Positions 58,700 to 64,000 of a stretch of 64,000 nucleotides of DNA are shown here, piece after piece. The notes below the pieces were generated by a model. The model did not search any database and was not told where the DNA came from. It was given only the letters and a program-made list of their open reading frames with translations. Numbering within the stretch: position 1 is the first letter of the stretch; every line of letters starts with the position of its first letter. Source of the stretch: Pseudomonas fildesensis. Its GTDB lineage: Bacteria; Pseudomonadota; Gammaproteobacteria; Pseudomonadales; Pseudomonadaceae. Made by a program: the position numbers and the translations under genes. The stretch covers positions 310,001 to 374,000 of the forward strand of contig NZ_LFMW01000004.1 of assembly GCF_001050345.1 (NCBI RefSeq), given 5' to 3'.

Positions 58700-59033
58700 C
58701 CGGCACCGTACTCACTCCCTGTGGCGAATGGGCTTGCCCGCTCGCCACAATAAACCGCTCACACCGGCAATATCATTGCTACGGCGCATTGCGCAACATC
58801 GTGGCGCAAAACCGGGCGGTTTTTGTGTTGGAAGGCAAGGACGGCGCGACCTCTCTCGAACCTGACGCGTGCACGAAAGGCGGCGGCGATGACTTTTAAG
58901 GGTGGGTAAAACGCCCCCGTCATAATTTGCCGCGAGGCGTTTATAGCTCGGCCTCCTTGCCCCTCTGTAAGTTTGCCCTCACTTCGCTTTCAACGGCGAA
59001 GCGACTCTCTCTACTCACAGAAGGACATTCCCC
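58700..59033. other. Gap between bphP and the 67-residue gene
   Basis: This 334 bp region holds one REP arm pair (58720-58749) and the presumed promoter of the small gene. Around 58914-58952 aaacgcc and ggcgttt could pair across about 20 bases. I see no gene in it. Confidence 0.5.
58720..58749. repeat. Short REP hairpin
   Basis: The inverted arms tgtggcga and tcgccaca enclose atgggcttgcccgc, the REP core. It follows the bphP stop by 20 bp and may stabilise or end its transcript. Confidence 0.7.
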
Positions 59034-59237
59034 ATGCTTGGCGCTATCAATCCAACAATGAACAACCTTCAATACCCCACCCAACAGCAGGATGATGCCG
59101 CGCCACAACGCAAGAAGCGCAGCATTGAGCCCGATCAATCGCAGCTGACTTCGGACATCAATGGCGCCGCTGCGAACGACAGGAAAAGGAATAACGGCGG
59201 CGGCCTGGACAGCCTGGGCGGTGGCCGACTGCTCTAA
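59034..59237 (+). CDS. Small hydrophilic protein of unknown function
   Basis: A 67-residue ORF with a good ribosome-binding site (agaagga, 9 bp upstream). The protein is Asn/Gln/Asp-rich with a basic patch (QRKKRS) and a Gly-rich tail (GGGLDSLGGGRLL). It has no hydrophobic segment, so it looks disordered. I do not recognise it. The following gap (59238-59348) shows nothing clear. Confidence 0.6.
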   Translation: MLGAINPTMNNLQYPTQQQDDAAPQRKKRSIEPDQSQLTSDINGAAANDRKRNNGGGLDSLGGGRLL

Positions 59238-59348
59238 CCTGCCATACGCGGGGCAGTTCACTGCCCTGCGTATTCCACGACTTAACAAAACGCTGACATT
59301 CGGTGCGCTAATCTTGGTGATTAAATCCTGACTGGACCCCTTTCCTGC

Positions 59349-61244
59349 ATGCTGCCCCTCGACATACTGCCCGCCGTTCTCGCTGGCCCGCTGCTACGCC
59401 GCCTGGAACCCCGGCGCCTGGTACTGTGGCTAGTGGGTACCCGCGAACTGGCATTGAAACTGAGGCTGCACGTCGCCGAACAGACCCGCGACATCACACT
59501 GGACCAAGGCCAGTGCCAAGTCGTACCGGTGGGACGCCAAGCCTTTATTCATCTAATCGACATAACGCTGGAAGACGCCCTGCCCCAGGACGTGGCCATC
59601 AGCTATGACCTGTTGATCGACGACACCGGCATCGCCGAGTGGGCACCGCACCTGCTGTACCCCGACGCCCACAGCCCAAGTTTCGTGTTGCACAGCCGCA
59701 TCCATCAATTGGTGCATGGCTCATGCCGCAAACCTCACCACAGCGCCGACGAAGGCTTGCTGTGCATCGACCGCCTGCTGGCCGACGCCCACACTCCAGC
59801 CGAACGCCCGGCCTTGCTGATGATGAGCGGCGATCAGGTCTACGCCGACGATGTCGCCGGGCCGATGTTGCGTGCCATACATGCGCTGATCATGCGCCTG
59901 GGCCTGTTCGACGAATACCTGGAGGGCGCCGTGGTGGACGACAGCGCCAGCCTCTACGAGCATCGCGCCAGCTATTACCATCGCGCTAATCTGCTCCCGG
60001 CGCTGGACAGTAACGAGACCCTGCGTGAGCGGTTTTTCGGCGGTGTGAAGAAGCCGATTTTTACCAGCAGCACCGCAGACAATCACCTGGTGACCTTTGC
60101 CGAAGTCATCGCGATGTACTTGCTGGTATGGTCGCCCACCTCTTGGACCCTGATCACCCCACAACCGCCGTCATTGAGTGCCGAAGAACAGCCGCGTTAT
60201 GCCCACGAGCAGGTTCAGATCGACAAATTCCGCGACGGCCTGTCGGGCGTCGCGCGCGTGTTCGCGCATCTTTCCACACTGATGATCTTCGACGATCACG
60301 ACATTACCGACGACTGGAACCTCAGCGCCCAATGGGAGGAAACCGCCTACGGCCATCCGTTCTCCAAGCGCATCATCGGCAACGCTCTGTTGGCCTACCT
60401 GCTGTGCCAGGGTTGGGGTAACCAGCCGGACGTGTTCGGCAAACTCGTCAGCCAAACCCAGGCACTGGCGACCCAGGCGCAAGACAACCATCTGGACGCG
60501 GCCACGCAGGATGATTTGCTCGAAACGCTGCTGAAATTCCAGCAATGGCATTACGTACTGCCTACCACCCCCGCACTGGTGGTGCTCGACACACGTACCC
60601 GCCGCTGGCGCAGCGAATTCACCCTCAAGCAACCCTCCGGCCTGCTGGACTGGGAAGCCTTGAGCGAACTGCAACAGGAACTGCTGGACCACCCCTCGGC
60701 CATCATCGTCTCGCCCGCGCCGATCTTTGGCGTCAAGCTGATCGAGACCGTGCAGAAGATCTTCAGCTGGTGCGGCCACCCGTTGCTGGTGGACGCTGAA
60801 AACTGGATGGCCCATCGCGGCGCCGCCCAGGTCATCCTGAACATCTTCCGCCACTCCCGCACGCCGGGTAACTACGTGATCCTTTCAGGCGACGTGCATT
60901 ACTCGTTCGTCTACGCCGTGCTGATCCGCCATCGCAACGCCGGCCCGAAGCTCTGGCAGATCACCAGCAGCGGTATCAAGAACGAATTCCCGCCACGCCT
61001 GCTGGAATGGTTCGACCGCCTCAACCGCTGGCTCTACTCCCCCCGCTCCCCGCTCAACTGGTTCACCCGCCGCCGCAAAATGCAGGTGGTACCGCATATT
61101 CCGGAACATGCCGAGGCAGGTGAACGGTTATGGAATTCGGCGGGGATCGGCCAGGTGTTTTTTAACGAACAGGGCCAGCCGGAGGCGATTTACCAGCACA
61201 ACGCGGATGGGAAGCCGAGGACGAGGATGGTGGCGCCAGAATGA
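59349..61244 (+). CDS. PhoD-like metallophosphatase
   Basis: The 631-residue protein has an N-terminal beta domain (about 1-115) and a calcineurin-like PhoD-type phosphatase domain. Its motifs are VHGSCRKPHH (about 122-131), MMSGDQVYADDVAGP (161 onward), MIFDDHDITDDWN and YVILSGDVHYSFVY. No signal peptide is evident, unlike classical secreted PhoD, so it may be cytoplasmic. Substrate unknown. Confidence 0.88.
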   Translation: MLPLDILPAVLAGPLLRRLEPRRLVLWLVGTRELALKLRLHVAEQTRDITLDQGQCQVVPVGRQAFIHLIDITLEDALPQDVAISYDLLIDDTGIAEWAPHLLYPDAHSPSFVLHSRIHQLVHGSCRKPHHSADEGLLCIDRLLADAHTPAERPALLMMSGDQVYADDVAGPMLRAIHALIMRLGLFDEYLEGAVVDDSASLYEHRASYYHRANLLPALDSNETLRERFFGGVKKPIFTSSTADNHLVTFAEVIAMYLLVWSPTSWTLITPQPPSLSAEEQPRYAHEQVQIDKFRDGLSGVARVFAHLSTLMIFDDHDITDDWNLSAQWEETAYGHPFSKRIIGNALLAYLLCQGWGNQPDVFGKLVSQTQALATQAQDNHLDAATQDDLLETLLKFQQWHYVLPTTPALVVLDTRTRRWRSEFTLKQPSGLLDWEALSELQQELLDHPSAIIVSPAPIFGVKLIETVQKIFSWCGHPLLVDAENWMAHRGAAQVILNIFRHSRTPGNYVILSGDVHYSFVYAVLIRHRNAGPKLWQITSSGIKNEFPPRLLEWFDRLNRWLYSPRSPLNWFTRRRKMQVVPHIPEHAEAGERLWNSAGIGQVFFNEQGQPEAIYQHNADGKPRTRMVAPE

Positions 61245-61385
61245 AGGCTTATAGCCACCCCCCCTAAAGCAGCACATCCGCCCTATATAAAGCGCGCAAA
61301 CCCCGATGTACAGTAGCGCCAGCCACGGAGTATAGGCGTCAACAAGGACTGCTCTCTAGAGCCAGTCCACGCAGGGAGCGCGCAG

Positions 61386-62399
61386 ATGGACGATACATCC
61401 GGCAGCCATTCGTTGAGGAGTGATTTTTCCGACCTCAACGCCAACATGTTGCATGCAGTCATGGAACTGGTCAGCGACGGGATCTGGGACTGGAATGCCA
61501 ATACGGGCTTCGTTTACCGCAACCCGGGCTGGTACGAAATGCTTGGCTACCCCCGCCACTCCCTGGAGAACAGCGTGTTCACCTGGGAGAACGTGATCCA
61601 CCCCGACGATTACCCCCAAGTGATGGCCGTGTTTGATGACTACATCAGCCGCCGTACACCTCACTACCAAGCCGAATACCGCTGCCGAAAGGAAGACGGC
61701 ACTTACCTGTGGATCGAAGACCGTGGCTACGTCCTTGCGCGTAACCTCGACGGCTCGGTAGCACGCATGGTGGGTGCCCATCGCGATATTCATACGCGCA
61801 AGTGCTCCATCGAGCAGCTTGAACGGCGCAATCAGTCCCTTGAGGCCCTGGTGGCCGAGCGCACACGTGAGCTGTCGCGGGTCAACCAGCAACTGCAATT
61901 GCAGCTCGATGAAAACCGTTTCCTGGCCGAGCGTGACGCCCTGACTCGCGTCGCCAACCGTTATCGCCTGGAGAAATTCCTGCTGGAAGAGTGCGACCGT
62001 GCCGAGCGTTTCCGCCTGCCGTTGGCACTGGTGGCCATGGACATCGATGATTTCAAGCCGATCAATGACCGACACGGCCACGGCGTGGGCGATCAGACCC
62101 TGGTGCGGGTGGTGGAAGGGCTGGAAGCCTGCGTGCGTCCAGGTGATTTGCTGGCGCGCTGGGGTGGTGATGAATTTATGCTGATCCTGCCCAAAAGCGC
62201 TCTGGAGACAGCAAAGATGCTGGCCGAGCGGATTCGTCAAAAGATAAGGGACGTGCCGGCCGTGGGCGACTTCAAGGTCACCCTGAGCCTGGGTGTGGTG
62301 GAACGCCGTATGGGTGAATCCCCTGCCGCCCTGATGGCGCGGGCCGATCAAGCGTTGTATCGGTCCAAGGCGGCGGGGAAAGATGTGGTGTCGGAGTAG
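61386..62399 (+). CDS. PAS-GGDEF diguanylate cyclase
   Basis: Makes c-di-GMP. The 337-residue cytoplasmic protein has a PAS fold of type 3 with PAC (about 25-140: GIWDWNANTGFVYRNPGWYE), a coiled coil (about 145-175), and a GGDEF domain with the active motif GGDEF at 260-264 (RWGGDEFML). The inhibitory I-site RxxD (RPGD) five residues before it is kept, so product inhibition is expected. Confidence 0.95.
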   Translation: MDDTSGSHSLRSDFSDLNANMLHAVMELVSDGIWDWNANTGFVYRNPGWYEMLGYPRHSLENSVFTWENVIHPDDYPQVMAVFDDYISRRTPHYQAEYRCRKEDGTYLWIEDRGYVLARNLDGSVARMVGAHRDIHTRKCSIEQLERRNQSLEALVAERTRELSRVNQQLQLQLDENRFLAERDALTRVANRYRLEKFLLEECDRAERFRLPLALVAMDIDDFKPINDRHGHGVGDQTLVRVVEGLEACVRPGDLLARWGGDEFMLILPKSALETAKMLAERIRQKIRDVPAVGDFKVTLSLGVVERRMGESPAALMARADQALYRSKAAGKDVVSE

Positions 62400-62408
62400 C
62401 TGCCTGGG

Positions 62409-63437
62409 TCAGCGAACCGGTGGCGCGTACTGGATGCCGCCGTTGTTCCACAGCGCATTGAGCCCGCGCTTGATCTTCAGCACGCTGCCCTGGCCGATAT
62501 TACGTTCGAACACTTCGCCGTAGTTGCCCACTTGCTTGACGATCTGCACCACCCAATCCTTGCGCAGTTTCAGGTCCTTGCCGTATTCGCCGTCAGCGCC
62601 CAGAAGGCGCGCAACGTCGGGGTTCTTGGTGGTCTTGGCTTGCTCCTCAACGTTCTTCGAAGTGATGCCCATTTCTTCGGCGTTGATCATGGCAAACAGG
62701 GTCCACTTGACGATGCTGAACCACTCGTCATCGCCCTTGCGCACCAGTGGCCCCAGCGGTTCCTTGGAGATAACCTCCGGCAGCACCACGAACTCGTCGG
62801 GGTGGGCCATCTTGATGCGCTGGGCGTAAAGGCCCGACTGGTCGGTGGTGAGCACGTCGCAACGCCCGGCTTCGAGGCCCTTGGCGCTTTCGTCGGCGGT
62901 GTCGAAGGTGATCGGCGTGTACTTCATGCCGCTGGTGCGGAAGTAGTCGGAAACATTGAGTTCGGTGGTGGTGCCCGCCTGGATGCACACGGTGGCGCCA
63001 TCGAGTTGCTTGGCGCCGGTCACGCCCAGCTTGTTGTTCACCAGAAAGCCGATGCCGTCGTAATAGGTGACGCCGGTGAACACCAGGCCCATGCCCGAGT
63101 CCCGTGAACTGGTCCAAGTGGTGTTGCGCGAGATCAGGTCAATTTCGCCGGACTGCAACGCGGTGAAACGCTCCTTGGCGGTCAACTGGGTGAACTTCAC
63201 TTTCGATGCATCGCCGAACACGGCCGCAGCGACCGCGTGGCACACGTCCACATCGATGCCGGTCATCTTGCCATTGGAATCCGGTACGCCGAAGCCCGGC
63301 AAACCGTCGCTGACGCCACACTGGATAAAGCCTTTCTTCTGGATCGCGTCCAGGGTCACGCCCGCGTGGGCGTTGCCGGCCAGGCTCACGGCCGCCGCAG
63401 CGGTAATGGCGGCCAACGTCATTTTGAGGTTTTTCAT
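62409..63437 (-). CDS. General L-amino-acid ABC transporter substrate-binding protein (AapJ-like)
   Basis: Periplasmic binding protein of 342 residues with a signal peptide (1-24, ending AHA-GV) and the SBP_bac_3 fold: GFIQCGVSDGLPGFG, then GIDVDVCHAVAAAVFGD, then RNTTWTSSRDSGMGL. This is the AapJ/BztA subgroup. The permease and ATPase genes would lie further left on this strand if present, but the neighbouring genes to the left are plus-strand, so here it appears alone. The start at 63437 gives a normal signal peptide. Confidence 0.93.
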   Translation of the reverse strand: MKNLKMTLAAITAAAAVSLAGNAHAGVTLDAIQKKGFIQCGVSDGLPGFGVPDSNGKMTGIDVDVCHAVAAAVFGDASKVKFTQLTAKERFTALQSGEIDLISRNTTWTSSRDSGMGLVFTGVTYYDGIGFLVNNKLGVTGAKQLDGATVCIQAGTTTELNVSDYFRTSGMKYTPITFDTADESAKGLEAGRCDVLTTDQSGLYAQRIKMAHPDEFVVLPEVISKEPLGPLVRKGDDEWFSIVKWTLFAMINAEEMGITSKNVEEQAKTTKNPDVARLLGADGEYGKDLKLRKDWVVQIVKQVGNYGEVFERNIGQGSVLKIKRGLNALWNNGGIQYAPPVR

Positions 63438-63581
63438 GCAAGGCACTCCCTGTCGATCCTTATTATTCGGCGCCGCACAGCCCACGCCGGTTTATAGTGT
63501 TGCCGGGCAGTATCGACGGCTTTACCCGCCTGCCACAAACGACCTTTAGGCAAAGGCTCCTTCCGATTTGGAATGAACTGC

Positions 63582-64000
63582 ATGATTTCAAAACGCTTGA
63601 CCCCTTCGATGACCGCCTTGCAGTGCTTCGAAGCCGCTGCCCGCCACCTGAGTTTCACCCGCGCTGCCGAAGAGCTGCACCTCACCCAGAGTGCGGTGAG
63701 CAAGCAAGTGGCGCAGCTTGAGGAAATGCTCTGCCACAACCTGTTCGAGCGCGTGCGACAACGCTTGTACCTGTCGCCGGCGGGCTCGCTGTACCTCGCC
63801 GAAGTGCACAAGATCCTCACCCAGGTGGATATTTCCAGTCGCTACATCCTCACCTACGGCGGCGAGACCGAAGTGCTGCGCATCGCCACCCAGCCGACTT
63901 TCGGTGACCGCTGGCTGGTGCCCAAGCTCAAGGATTTCGCGGCAAAACACCCGACGATTCACTTGGATGTGCGCAACGAACTGGAGCCCTTCGACGTACT
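63582..64000 (+). CDS. LysR-family regulator, cut by the window edge
   Basis: An open frame of 139 codons from the ATG at 63582 (MISKRLTPSMTALQCFEAAA). The N-terminal winged helix (SFTRAAEELHLTQSAVSKQV) is of the GcvA-like group. The effector domain starts at about residue 95 and continues past the window. Divergent from the amino-acid-binding protein gene, which it may control. Confidence 0.93.
   Translation, partial: MISKRLTPSMTALQCFEAAARHLSFTRAAEELHLTQSAVSKQVAQLEEMLCHNLFERVRQRLYLSPAGSLYLAEVHKILTQVDISSRYILTYGGETEVLRIATQPTFGDRWLVPKLKDFAAKHPTIHLDVRNELEPFDV

Overview
The window looks like the chromosome of a Pseudomonas of the fluorescens group. The evidence is GC-rich coding, the gene order guaB-guaA, der-bamB-yfgM-hisS-ispG-rodZ-pilF-rlmN-ndk-isc and queA-tgt-yajC-secD-secF, and intergenic REP-type repeats built on the fluorescens-group core (variants of GGGAGCGGGCTTGCCCGCG). 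This assignment comes from reading the sequence only; no database search was possible.

Layout. (1) 1-3465: trehalose uptake and use (treC partial, treP, divergent treR) with two palindromic operators between treP and treR. (2) 3540-15649: purine synthesis (guaA, guaB), a zinc-ribbon protein, a TauE/SafE exporter with a divergent LysR regulator, xseA, an M23 peptidase, leuA with a possible leader peptide, and an omega-amidase/aminotransferase pair. (3) 15758-39704: a long housekeeping block, mostly on the minus strand: der, bamB, yfgM, hisS, ispG, rodZ, pilF, rlmN, ndk, the full isc cluster with two IscR-type sites, cysE, trmJ, suhB, a glycine-zipper protein, secF, secD, yajC, tgt, queA. (4) 39813-46937: tRNA-Leu(CAA) followed by a decayed genomic island of about 7 kb. 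Its right end is an imperfect copy of the tRNA 3' end, and it starts with a P4-type integrase remnant. Its only large intact genes are a periplasmic sugar-binding-type protein and a hybrid sensor kinase of about 1244 residues with two kinase modules around one receiver. Two broken receiver/EAL-type regulators flank them. (5) 47009-49840: small genes, then a degraded patch where a truncated S-type pyocin gene runs head-on into a wrecked QseBC-like two-component system. (6) 49988-64000: PepSY protein, cytochrome b561, a translationally coupled sialidase/membrane protein/LTA-synthase-type sulfatase chain, cytochrome c, a single-domain response regulator, heme oxygenase with bacteriophytochrome, a 67-residue orphan, a PhoD-like phosphatase, a PAS-GGDEF cyclase, an amino-acid binding protein and a partial LysR regulator.

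The best candidate for something undescribed is the island sensor pair (41708-46562). A ribose-type binding protein with no ABC partners is encoded directly upstream of a membrane hybrid kinase, as in TorT/TorS, but the kinase carries a second histidine-kinase module of the HNVGN type after its receiver. The neighbouring receiver and EAL fragments suggest the pathway once ended in c-di-GMP control and has lost that output here.
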